The translations under genes were made by a program, and so were the position numbers. Positions 25,832 through 34,497 of a stretch of 64,000 bases of DNA are shown here, piece after piece. Source of the stretch: JAKAXS01 sp041940525 (GTDB taxonomy: Bacteria; Pseudomonadota; Alphaproteobacteria; Rhizobiales; Hyphomicrobiaceae). The notes under the pieces were generated by a model. That model had not been told where the DNA came from and ran no database searches. It was given only the letters and a program-made list of their open reading frames with translations. The stretch is taken from NCBI GenBank assembly GCA_041940525.1, contig JBGTSB010000002.1, forward strand, positions 76,688-140,687, read 5' to 3'. Position 1 is the stretch's first letter, and each line of letters starts with the position of its first letter.

Positions 25832-28800
25832 CTAGTGAAAGTCTCGGGACTTCGGCAAAATCCGAACGTTGCGTGGATGCCTGTTTCGCGGCATTTGCGG
25901 ATGAACAAACTCATCGGCGCGTGAAAGCGTAATCGTCGTGGTGTGCTGGTCCGATAAACGCTTCAGCTCACGCGTACGATCAAAAACGCGCTGTGCCATG
26001 AGGTGGACAACACCCTCGACACTTTTCTGAACCCGCCCCTCAATCAGCAAAAGCCTGGCGCCCATCACCTCTTTGCGAAACCGCTCAAACAGCCGCGCCC
26101 ATAGTACGACGTTGGTAATGCCGGTCTCGTCTTCCAGCGTTATGAAAATTGCATTGCCACTGCCCGGCCGCTGCCGAACAAGAACCACGCCCGCTGTCCG
26201 CGTCCACTGCCCATCCCGGCGCGCCTCAGTCTCCGCGCACGTTGAAATACCCTCGGCCTGAAACACGTCACGCAAGATGGCCATCGGATGCCCCTTAAGC
26301 GACAGCCGAACCGTCTGATAATCGGCCGCGATGTGCTCTGAAAGAGGCATTTGCGGCAACTGTGCGTCCGGTTCATCAGCAAGCTCACGCGCATCCGCTG
26401 CCGCGAACAAAGGCAACGGCACATCATCCGGCAAGCGGCGCACCTCCCACAAAGCCTCACGCCGGTCCAAACCAATCGAACGAAACGCATCCGCATCCGC
26501 CAGCTGCCGCAGCGAACGCCCATAAACCCGCGCGCGAAAACTCAACTCTTCAATGGAACGATAAGGCTTGCACCGCGCCGCCACCAAGCGAACTGCATCG
26601 TCCTGACGCAAACCATCGATCTGCCGCAAACCCAACCGCAAGGCCAACGCGCCAGCGCTGTCCATCTCAAGCGAGTTATCCCACACACTATGATTGACAT
26701 CGGCCGCGCGAACGCAAACGCCATGCTCCTGCGCATCGCGGACGATTTGCGCTGGCGCATAAAATCCCATGGGCTGAGAATTGAGCAACGCGCACGCAAA
26801 CACCGCTGGATAACGGCATTTGATATAGGATGAGATGTACACCAGCTTGGCAAAAGACGCCGCATGGCTCTCCGGAAAACCGTAGCTACCAAACCCCTTG
26901 ATCTGCTCGAAGCAATTGCGCGCGAAGTCCCGCCCATAGCCACGCGCCACCATCCGCTCCACCATCAAAGTCTCAAATTTCCCAATGGTGCCGACGTTAC
27001 GAAACGTGGCCATGGCGCGCCGCAACGCGTTCGCCTCTACGTCACTGAACTTGGCCGCGACCATTGCAAGCCGCATCGCCTGCTCTTGAAACAGCGGCAC
27101 ACCCTTCGTCTTATGCAGAACTTGGTACAGCTCATCGGGCGGACCATGCTCGACGGACGGCGACGGGAAGCTAACGGCTTCAATGCCAGCCCTGCGCCGC
27201 AGGTAAGGATGAACCATATCACCCTGAATCGGCCCAGGCCGTACGATCGCAACCTGGATCACCAGATCATAGAGCTCACGGGGTTTCAGGCGCGGCAGCA
27301 TGTTCATTTGCGCCCGGCTCTCCACTTGGAACACGCCCAGCGAGTCCCCCTTGCACAGCATGTCGTAAACATCGGCCTGCTCACGCGGCACACTCGCTAG
27401 ACTTAGGTCAATGCCTTCATGCGTCTTCAGCAAATCAAACGATTTGCGAATGCACGTGAGCATGCCAAGCGCCAAGACATCGACTTTCATCAAACCCAGC
27501 GCGTCGATATCGTCCTTGTCCCACTCGATGAACGTCCTATCCGCCATCGCCGCGTTGCCAACAGGAACAATGTCGTCCAAGCGGCCGCGCGCCAAAACGA
27601 AACCACCGACATGTTGAGAGAGATGACGCGGAAACCCCATCAAACGTTTGGCAAAAGAAACCGCCCGGCGGATCACCGGGTTCGCCGGGTCAAGCCCCGT
27701 GTCGCGGATATGGCGATCGGCAATATCGCTACCCCAGCTGCCCCACTGCGTGCTGGCCAGCTTCGCCGTCACATCCTCCGTCAGCCCCAGCGCTTTACCC
27801 ACATCCCGGATCGCGCTGCGCGGCCGGTAACTGATAACGGTGGCCGCAATGCCCGCGCGATGCCGCCCATACTTATCGTAGATATATTGGATGACCTCTT
27901 CACGCCGCTCATGCTCAAAATCGACATCGATATCCGGCGGCTCCTTGCGCTGCGTGGAAATGAACCGCGCAAACAGCAGGTCATGGTCGTTGGGATCGAC
28001 AGCCGTAATACCCAGAACATAACAGACAGCCGAGTTCGCGGCTGACCCGCGCCCTTGGCACAAGATGCCCTGCACCTTGGCGAACTGAACGATATCGAAG
28101 ATCGTCAGAAAATATCGCGCGTAGTCCAACTCATTGATGAGCCGAAGCTCATCATCGAGCAGTCGCGTGACTTTCTCGGGTACACCGGAAGGATAGCAGT
28201 CACGAGCAAAGCGCCGGGTCAAATCCTCAAGCCAAGCTTGCGGTTCCCACCCTTCCGGCACTGGCTCATCCGGATACTCATACTTCAACTGCTCAAGCGA
28301 AAAGCCGATCCGCTCCAACAGAAGCGCGCTCTGTGAGACAGCATCCGGGCAATCCCGGAACAAGCGGGCCATCTCAGCCCCACTCTTCAGATGACGCTCA
28401 CCATTCGCCTCCAAAAGACGCCCAGCCGATTGCACGGAAACGCCCTCGCGAATACAGGTCATGACATCTTGCAAATCGCGTTGTTCAAGCTCGTCATAAA
28501 GCGGCTCGTTGACGGCCAGCAACGGAACCTTCAAGGCATGCGCTTCTTCCATCAGCCAGGCAAGGCGCCGTCTGTCATCACCGCGCCGGTGCATGGATGC
28601 ACCCAGCCAAACGGCACCGGGCGCGGCCTCAGAAATCGCAGCTAAGCTTTGGTGAAAGCCCTCGGAACTGCTTCGACCCGGCATCACTGTCAGCAGCAAG
28701 CCGCGCGTATCGGCCAGCAAATCATCCCGCGTTAAAAGACACTCACCCTTCTTCGCCCGGCCGTTACCCGTCGTGAGAAGGCGGCATAATCGCCCCCAGC

Positions 28801-29185
28801 CATCGCGGTCTTCCGGATAGACAACGACATCCGGCGTGCCATCGCAAAAAACCAGCCGCGCCCCCGTAACAAGCTTGAAGCACGCCGCCCGCTCCTGAAG
28901 CTCCTGCGCATCCGGCAAGTCATAACCCGCATGAACGATCGGCTCGATCCAGGAAAACTCTCCCGGACCTGAGCCTTCTCGAACCTTCTGCGGCGGCACA
29001 GCCCCCTCCGCACGCAAATCAGCCAAGGCGGTAAAGGCCCGCACGACACCGGCGACCGAGTTGCGGTCCGCAAGGCCAAGGCCTGCGTGGCCTAGCCGTA
29101 AAGCCGTGAGCACGAGATCGCGCGGATGTGAGGCGCCCCGCAAAAAAGAGTAGTTCGATGTCGCGGCAAGCTCGGCATAGCGCAT
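25832..29185 (-). CDS. dnaE2: error-prone DNA polymerase DnaE2 (ImuC)
   Basis: DnaE2 is the translesion C-family polymerase of the SOS mutasome. The 1117 residues carry an N-terminal PHP domain (YAELAATSNYSFLRGASHP), the catalytic PPDIDVDFEHERREEV near residue 420, the later catalytic aspartate in the palm, and an OB-fold near the C terminus (GVVLVRQRPGSGNAIFITLE). The start at 29185 is chosen because it overlaps the imuB stop as TGATG; a longer frame reaches 29257. It is third in the imuA-imuB-dnaE2 operon under the LexA box at 31485-31499. Confidence 0.96.
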   Translation of the reverse strand: MRYAELAATSNYSFLRGASHPRDLVLTALRLGHAGLGLADRNSVAGVVRAFTALADLRAEGAVPPQKVREGSGPGEFSWIEPIVHAGYDLPDAQELQERAACFKLVTGARLVFCDGTPDVVVYPEDRDGWGRLCRLLTTGNGRAKKGECLLTRDDLLADTRGLLLTVMPGRSSSEGFHQSLAAISEAAPGAVWLGASMHRRGDDRRRLAWLMEEAHALKVPLLAVNEPLYDELEQRDLQDVMTCIREGVSVQSAGRLLEANGERHLKSGAEMARLFRDCPDAVSQSALLLERIGFSLEQLKYEYPDEPVPEGWEPQAWLEDLTRRFARDCYPSGVPEKVTRLLDDELRLINELDYARYFLTIFDIVQFAKVQGILCQGRGSAANSAVCYVLGITAVDPNDHDLLFARFISTQRKEPPDIDVDFEHERREEVIQYIYDKYGRHRAGIAATVISYRPRSAIRDVGKALGLTEDVTAKLASTQWGSWGSDIADRHIRDTGLDPANPVIRRAVSFAKRLMGFPRHLSQHVGGFVLARGRLDDIVPVGNAAMADRTFIEWDKDDIDALGLMKVDVLALGMLTCIRKSFDLLKTHEGIDLSLASVPREQADVYDMLCKGDSLGVFQVESRAQMNMLPRLKPRELYDLVIQVAIVRPGPIQGDMVHPYLRRRAGIEAVSFPSPSVEHGPPDELYQVLHKTKGVPLFQEQAMRLAMVAAKFSDVEANALRRAMATFRNVGTIGKFETLMVERMVARGYGRDFARNCFEQIKGFGSYGFPESHAASFAKLVYISSYIKCRYPAVFACALLNSQPMGFYAPAQIVRDAQEHGVCVRAADVNHSVWDNSLEMDSAGALALRLGLRQIDGLRQDDAVRLVAARCKPYRSIEELSFRARVYGRSLRQLADADAFRSIGLDRREALWEVRRLPDDVPLPLFAAADARELADEPDAQLPQMPLSEHIAADYQTVRLSLKGHPMAILRDVFQAEGISTCAETEARRDGQWTRTAGVVLVRQRPGSGNAIFITLEDETGITNVVLWARLFERFRKEVMGARLLLIEGRVQKSVEGVVHLMAQRVFDRTRELKRLSDQHTTTITLSRADEFVHPQMPRNRHPRNVRILPKSRDFH

Positions 29186-30783
29186 CAGAAAAACAACCCA
29201 TGCATAAACCAGCCCGGCGCGCGCTCCTGCCCGTAAAATCCTTGCCGGAAAATCCAAAACCGGTATCCCGCCTGATCCTCGACCCTGTAATAGTCGCGCG
29301 TCTCATCCTCGCGAGGCTCACCAAGCTGACGCCACCACTCCGGTGCGATCCGCTCCGGCCCTTCGCACGCAACGACGTCATGCAAGACACGCCGCCAGCG
29401 GAACCGGCGCGGTGGCCCATCCGGCACCTCCGCAACCGCGTCGATTTTTTGAGGACGCTCAAACAACTGCAAAGGCCGGGACGGTGGAGCAGCCGCAGAC
29501 GGCCGGCCAATCACAGAGCGATCCGGAACTTGCAAAGCCGAATTCGCACCCTCGGCAGAAGCAGCAGGAACCAAGCGTTGCGCTCGTTCCGGAATATGCG
29601 TATCGCACGCCTCAATACGCAAAACACGATCCCGGCCAAAACGCGCAACCAGCCTGTCGACAAGCGCTCCAATCGCCTCACTCTCATCAGCCGTCTTGTC
29701 GAGGTTGGACTGCACGGCAGATAACGGCTCAGCAGCCGGCACGCTCACTCGCACAGCATCAAACCCGAACCCCGCCTCAATAGGATCGGCCAAGGCGGAA
29801 AGCCGCTCTTCAAAAAGCCGGGCGATACTCTGCGCATTGCGAGACGGCTGCCCAGTCTCAACACACAACCGCTGCGCCGTCCCATCACTCCGAAAAAAGC
29901 ACGCATCAAACACACGCCCGCCCTGCCCACGCTCCAACAAAGCCTGAGCAGCTTCCTCAATAAGAACTTTGAGAACATCCATCAGCATGTCCGCATGCAT
30001 CAGCGGCTCATTAAAAGTCCTGGCGGCGGAAACCTGCGGAGCAGGCCTGATCGGCGTAAGCGGACCAGCCTCTCGCCCCAAGAACCGATCGAGCTGGGTC
30101 ACAAGCAGCGCGCCAAAGCGGGCCGCGAGCGAAGAACGCGGGCGATGCGCCAAATCCCCAACCGTTTTCAAGCCCGCGCGCGATAAAGCCAGAATGGTAT
30201 CAGCCGGCAAATCAGCCAACGCGGCGACCGGCAACCGCTGAACCAGCGCCTGCTCCTGTCCTGGCGCTAAAACCTCAGCGCCCGTAAAGCGCACAAGCGC
30301 ACGCGCGGCATCCGGTACGCTTGCAAGCGTCACCCGTACACTGAGGCCCAAGCGGGCGAAGTGCGCCAAAACTTTGCTTCTGAAAACACCTTCGCCACCA
30401 AACAAGTGGGCGCACCCGGTGATGTCGAGCAGCAAGCCATCCGGCCGATAAATCACAACCACGGGCGTGAAACGTTCACACGATAATGCCAGGTAATCCA
30501 GAAAGCGCGCGTCTGCCTCGCTATCGGCCAGCGCCACCGCAAGATGAGGAATGCGCGCCCGTGCATCAGCCAGCGTAAGACCGGGACGCAAACCAAGTTG
30601 CATGGCCTTGCGGTCAACACCGGCAAGCCGCAAAGCCCCGCGCACTTTCTCCACGGCGGCGAACGGCGGATCATCCCGCTCTGAGCCATTCAACCCGGGA
30701 TGGCTCTTGCGCAAACGCTCCGTCATCAGGAACGGAAACCACACGGCGAGGTAACGCCGCGCCCGGCCAACTCCGCCGGACAT
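29185..30783 (-). CDS. imuB: Y-family-like mutasome protein ImuB
   Basis: ImuB is a non-catalytic Y-family homologue that links DnaE2 to the beta clamp. It opens YLAVWFPFLMTERL after a short leader, and has LALSCERFTPVVVIYRPDGL and the helix-hairpin-helix FPADTILALSRAG-like region. A C-terminal clamp-binding-type motif RPLQLFERP is present near residue 460. The start is uncertain: ATG at 30783 is preferred, with a longer frame to 30837; either overlaps the 3' end of imuA by over 100 bases. Polymerase active-site acidic residues of DinB are not evident. Confidence 0.92.
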   Translation of the reverse strand: MSGGVGRARRYLAVWFPFLMTERLRKSHPGLNGSERDDPPFAAVEKVRGALRLAGVDRKAMQLGLRPGLTLADARARIPHLAVALADSEADARFLDYLALSCERFTPVVVIYRPDGLLLDITGCAHLFGGEGVFRSKVLAHFARLGLSVRVTLASVPDAARALVRFTGAEVLAPGQEQALVQRLPVAALADLPADTILALSRAGLKTVGDLAHRPRSSLAARFGALLVTQLDRFLGREAGPLTPIRPAPQVSAARTFNEPLMHADMLMDVLKVLIEEAAQALLERGQGGRVFDACFFRSDGTAQRLCVETGQPSRNAQSIARLFEERLSALADPIEAGFGFDAVRVSVPAAEPLSAVQSNLDKTADESEAIGALVDRLVARFGRDRVLRIEACDTHIPERAQRLVPAASAEGANSALQVPDRSVIGRPSAAAPPSRPLQLFERPQKIDAVAEVPDGPPRRFRWRRVLHDVVACEGPERIAPEWWRQLGEPREDETRDYYRVEDQAGYRFWIFRQGFYGQERAPGWFMHGLFF

Positions 30784-31462
30784 CGAAGCACTGCTTGTCA
30801 CGATCCCACTCCAAACGCCAACTGCGCTCACCCACACCGCCGCGATGCCGCAACAAACTCAAAGCGAAAGCCGGACGGCCGGGGGCATGATCAACTGTGT
30901 GAAATGATGGTTGCGACTGAACCAGCCAACGGGTTTCCGCCGCACTCGGCCCCGGCGCCGTGCCGGACCGGACTACAAAAATCGGAACGCCGGATTGCGC
31001 CGCGGCAAGCGACAGGCGGCGGCTCGCCGTCAGAGTAAGCAAAGGCGAGCGTCCCCAAAAAGCCACCACGACAGCACCCAGCGCGCGACAGCGCAGACCT
31101 TGTTCTGCAACCCGCAACCCAGCTTCGGCATCTTTCGCACGCACGAAAATAAGCCGCGATGGATCAGCGCCAACTTCAGACAAACCCGGTCCATAGACCC
31201 AGCCCGTTTCGCTGTTCCAAAAATCCTGACGCGCCAGCAAGATCGAACGACGGCCTGCTGCACGCATGGCCAGCGTCAAGGCAACACCACTGGCACACAG
31301 TCCATCAGCATGACTTGCCGCATAAAGTTCATGCACGGCACCACGCGCGAGCCCGCCACCCAGAACCGCGTCCACATCCTCGGCCCCAAACGAAAAGACA
31401 CCGGCTGCCGCCCTGCGCGGCTCCCGCACCTGCACCAGCCGTTCCAAATTTTGCTGCCGCAT
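30671..31462 (-). CDS. imuA: SOS mutasome protein ImuA
   Basis: ImuA is a RecA/SulA-like protein that works with ImuB and DnaE2. Features are FSFGAEDVDAVLGGGLARGA near the N terminus, HELYAASHADG and a conserved middle with ARQDFWNSETGWVYGPGL. I place the start at the ATG at 31462, preceded by GGAG nine bases upstream. The open frame continues to 31519, but that extension would run through the LexA box (31485-31499), so it cannot be the true leader. About 263 residues. Confidence 0.9.
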   Translation of the reverse strand: MRQQNLERLVQVREPRRAAAGVFSFGAEDVDAVLGGGLARGAVHELYAASHADGLCASGVALTLAMRAAGRRSILLARQDFWNSETGWVYGPGLSEVGADPSRLIFVRAKDAEAGLRVAEQGLRCRALGAVVVAFWGRSPLLTLTASRRLSLAAAQSGVPIFVVRSGTAPGPSAAETRWLVQSQPSFHTVDHAPGRPAFALSLLRHRGGVGERSWRLEWDRDKQCFDVRRSWPGAALPRRVVSVPDDGAFAQEPSRVEWLRAG

Positions 31463-31484
31463 CACGCCCAGCTCCATTTCATTT

Positions 31485-31499
31485 GTTCTTATTTTGTTC
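31485..31499 (-). promoter_or_regulatory. LexA (SOS) box of imuA-imuB-dnaE2
   Basis: A perfect GTTC-N7-GTTC direct repeat (GTTC at 31485-31488 and at 31496-31499), the alphaproteobacterial LexA operator, read as GAAC-N7-GAAC on the coding strand. It lies 23 bases before the proposed imuA start. It predicts repression by LexA and induction on DNA damage, as known for this operon in Caulobacter and rhizobia. Confidence 0.88.
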
Positions 31500-31696
31500 T
31501 CATTCCTCCTCCCCGTCAAGCGCTAGTCAGCAGGCGGGAACTTTCCGTGCAAAACCTTCTAAGAACGAAGAAATTTGCCGCGGCATCACACCGCCCCTCC
31601 CTCGACAATCGCATTTTGCGTTGCAAAATAAACCGACATCCGATCCATGCTGCGGCGCATGGATGACGTGGTTTCAAGCGAGCAGCGGGGAACGCC

Positions 31697-33013
31697 ATGC
31701 AGCAGACCATTCGTCAGTCGATCGCACCGGTGTACGCACTGTTGCTGAGTGTGGCGATCCTCCTGGCAGGCAACGGCCTGCTGGGAACCCTCATTCCCGT
31801 TCGCGCCAATCTGGAGAAATTCTCCAGCATCGATATTGGCGTACTCGGCTCATGCTACTTCGTTGGCTTCACCCTCGGCTGCCTCGCGGCCCCCGCCTTG
31901 ATCGCGCGCGTCGGGCACATCCGCTCATACCTCGCCTTCGTCTCCGTAGCCTCCACCGTCGCGTTACTGCACGCGATCTTCGTCGACCCGTGGATCTGGT
32001 GGCTCTTGCGCGCCATGACTGGCTTTTGCTTTTCCGTGCTGTTCGTCATCATTGAGAGCTGGCTGAATGAGCGCTCCACCAACGAAACGCGCGGCACCAT
32101 CTTTTCCATCTACATGGTCATCAACCTGACCGTTTTGACCGTCGGCCAGCTGATGCTGACGGTGAGCGATCCCAAGCTCTACATTCTCTTCTCGCTCGCC
32201 GCGATCCTGCTATCGCAAGCCGCATTGCCCATCGCCATGACGCGAGCGCACTCACCTGAACCGATCCCGAAAATGAAGCCGCGGCTCGTGAAGCTCTATA
32301 GACAATCGCCCGTCGGCTTCATGGGTTGCTTCGCAGTTGGCTTGGCGAACGGCGCGTTCTGGTCCCTCGGCCCCGTCTTCGCGATGGACCGCGGCCTCGA
32401 TACGACCGGCATCGCATTCTTCATGAGCGCAGCGGTGATTGGCGGCGCCATCGGCCAATGGCCCCTGGGCCGCATCTCAGACAAGCTCGACCGCCGTATC
32501 GTAATTCTAAGCGGCTGCCTGCTCGCCGGTGTGGCCGGGCTTCTCCTCACGCTGTTCGGCGCAAACGGCCAGACCGCTGTTTTTAGCTTGGCCTTCGGCT
32601 TCGGCATGTTCGCGATACCGCTCTACGCGCTATCCGTGGCACACGCGAACGACTACACCGAGCCAAGCGGCTACGTGGAGACTTCAAGCGGCCTGCTTCT
32701 TGTTTACGGCATCGGCTCCGTCATTGGCCCAACACTGTCGTCGCTGCTCGATACGTTTGCTGCACGCAACGTACTCTTCACATACACCGCTATCGTCCAT
32801 GTCTTGATCGCTGCATTCGTAATCTGGCGCATAACCAAACGCGCCGCCGTCGAAGACGACGAGAAGATCGACTTCCGCGATGCATTGGTCGCGGCTCAGG
32901 TTGTGGCGCCAATCGAAGACATCAAAGTCAACGAGGAACCCGGAGGACAAGCCGGCTCCGGCGCCGGGGCAAACCCTGTTCCTCCAGAAGCAGCCCCCGC
33001 ACAACCAAAATAG
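31697..33013 (+). CDS. MFS transporter, YcaD-like
   Basis: A 438-residue major facilitator with twelve predicted helices in two halves. The family's GRISDKLDRR loop is present between helices 8 and 9, and ARVGHIRSY in the first half. The N-terminal NGLLGTLIPVRANLEKFSSI and the FCFSVLFVIIESWLNERST segment are typical of YcaD-type transporters, whose substrate is unknown. The C-terminal 50 residues are cytoplasmic and proline-rich. The gene is divergent from imuA and follows a GGGGAA ribosome site. Confidence 0.88.
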   Translation: MQQTIRQSIAPVYALLLSVAILLAGNGLLGTLIPVRANLEKFSSIDIGVLGSCYFVGFTLGCLAAPALIARVGHIRSYLAFVSVASTVALLHAIFVDPWIWWLLRAMTGFCFSVLFVIIESWLNERSTNETRGTIFSIYMVINLTVLTVGQLMLTVSDPKLYILFSLAAILLSQAALPIAMTRAHSPEPIPKMKPRLVKLYRQSPVGFMGCFAVGLANGAFWSLGPVFAMDRGLDTTGIAFFMSAAVIGGAIGQWPLGRISDKLDRRIVILSGCLLAGVAGLLLTLFGANGQTAVFSLAFGFGMFAIPLYALSVAHANDYTEPSGYVETSSGLLLVYGIGSVIGPTLSSLLDTFAARNVLFTYTAIVHVLIAAFVIWRITKRAAVEDDEKIDFRDALVAAQVVAPIEDIKVNEEPGGQAGSGAGANPVPPEAAPAQPK

Positions 33014-33079
33014 CGATCCGAACATTCAACGCCTTCGCGAACCTGCGGAACAAGGCTTTCTGAGCCTTGTTACAATGGT

Positions 33080-34108
33080 ATGTTTCAAGAGGTGCAACAC
33101 AAAAACAACGAGGATCGTCCCGTGCCGGAGGCTCTGTTTCTGCCCCCAAACAAACTCAATTTCGAAGGACAACCCCGTCAAGTCGGCGTGGAGCTAGAAT
33201 TCGGCGGCCTCACGCCAGCGCAAGCCGCCGAGCACGTGCAAAAAGTCTTCGGCGGAACAACCGAAACAATCAACCCTCACCGGCTCACCGTCAAAGAAAC
33301 CAAGTTCGGAGACTTCGAAACAGAACTGGACTCGCAGTTCGTCCACCCAAAGGACGAGGGCGAGGAAAACTTTCGCCAGTTGCTAGGCGACATCGCCTCG
33401 GCCGTCGTGCCATGCGAAATCATCTGCCCGCCTATACCCGTCGCCGAACTCTCAGAGCTAGATGAACTTATCGCAAGCCTGCGCCAAGCCGGAGCAGCCG
33501 GAACGTTCGCTAGTCCGTTCTACGCCTTTGGAGCACAGCTCAACCCAGACATAGCAACACGCGACGCACGCTGGATCACATCCGTTTTCAAAGCATATCT
33601 TTTGCTGTCCGACTGGCTGCGCGCCGAAATCTCGGTCGCCATTACCCGGCGGCTTCTCGCCTATTCCGCGCCCTTCCCAGCCGACTATGTTCTGAAGGTA
33701 ATCGACCCGGACTACTGGCCAGACATCGATGCGCTCATCGGCGATTTCCTCGACGCGACACCGACCCGCAACCGGGAACTCGACATGCTGCCGCTGTTCA
33801 CTTGGCTCAATGAAGACAAAGTCCGCGCCGCCGTCTCCGACATCCGCATTAAGTCGCGCCCGACCTTCCACTACCGGCTTCCCAACGCGCTCATCGATCA
33901 GCCCGGCTGGACCGTCGCGACAGAGTGGAACCGCTGGTGCATCGTCGAACATTTGGCAGCCAACGAAGAAGCGCTGTCGGAAATGGCACGCGCCTACCAA
34001 GAAAACCAGAAACGCCTGATCCCATCTGATTGGGCCAAGGAAACCGAAAGCTGGATCGGCTCCATCAAAATGAAATTGCATACCGAAACAAACGAACAAA
34101 CGAGATAA
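33080..34108 (+). CDS. amidoligase family protein
   Basis: A 342-residue member of the amidoligase (glutamate-cysteine ligase-like) superfamily. The N-terminal GVELEFGGLTPAQ carries the E-x-E metal-binding pattern, and the middle has LTVKETKFGDFETELDSQFV, EIICPPIPVAEL and a FGAQLNPDI strand, as in the putative amidoligase family. These enzymes make amide bonds with ATP and are usually next to a glutamine-amidotransferase-like gene, which is missing here. The true start may be the GTG at 33122 behind a GAGGA site, since the first 14 residues look non-conserved. Substrate unknown. Confidence 0.82.
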   Translation: MFQEVQHKNNEDRPVPEALFLPPNKLNFEGQPRQVGVELEFGGLTPAQAAEHVQKVFGGTTETINPHRLTVKETKFGDFETELDSQFVHPKDEGEENFRQLLGDIASAVVPCEIICPPIPVAELSELDELIASLRQAGAAGTFASPFYAFGAQLNPDIATRDARWITSVFKAYLLLSDWLRAEISVAITRRLLAYSAPFPADYVLKVIDPDYWPDIDALIGDFLDATPTRNRELDMLPLFTWLNEDKVRAAVSDIRIKSRPTFHYRLPNALIDQPGWTVATEWNRWCIVEHLAANEEALSEMARAYQENQKRLIPSDWAKETESWIGSIKMKLHTETNEQTR

Positions 34109-34123
34109 CCGCTACCCGGCACT

Positions 34124-34459
34124 TCACCTCGCACAGCCGATGCACTTGACGATCGCAGGATCGAACTCCAATCGCTTGATCGCAATCTCTTCCCCACAGT
34201 CAGGGCATTCGCCGTAGCTGCCGTCGTCCATCCGGCCAAGGGCCGCATCTATACGAACGAGTTCCTGCGCACGGTTGCGTTCCGTCGCTAACGCCATCTG
34301 CTGAGCTTGGAGCGCATCGATCCGCGACACCCGGCCTACGCTGGACTGATCCAGTTCGACAACCGATCGGCTACCCGCGCTCATCTCCTGCAGCGATAGC
34401 AGTTCATCCCTCCGGGCCAACAACTTCTGTTTCAAGCGATCGAGATCCGCGTCATCCAT
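34124..34459 (-). CDS. DksA/TraR-type zinc-finger protein
   Basis: A 111-residue protein with an N-terminal coiled coil (residues 3-75) and a C-terminal four-cysteine zinc finger, CPDCG with CIGC at 92-96 and 107-110. DksA/TraR proteins bind RNA polymerase in its secondary channel. This is shorter than DksA and lacks a visible DxxDxA-type tip (the coiled-coil turn reads DALQAQQMALATERN), so it is likely a DksA-like relative rather than DksA itself. It ends the possible chaA-TPR-dksA-like minus-strand unit. Confidence 0.8.
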   Translation of the reverse strand: MDDADLDRLKQKLLARRDELLSLQEMSAGSRSVVELDQSSVGRVSRIDALQAQQMALATERNRAQELVRIDAALGRMDDGSYGECPDCGEEIAIKRLEFDPAIVKCIGCAR

Positions 34460-34497
34460 ATTGGATCATCCTTCTCGCAAGGATCAGTAGTACACCA

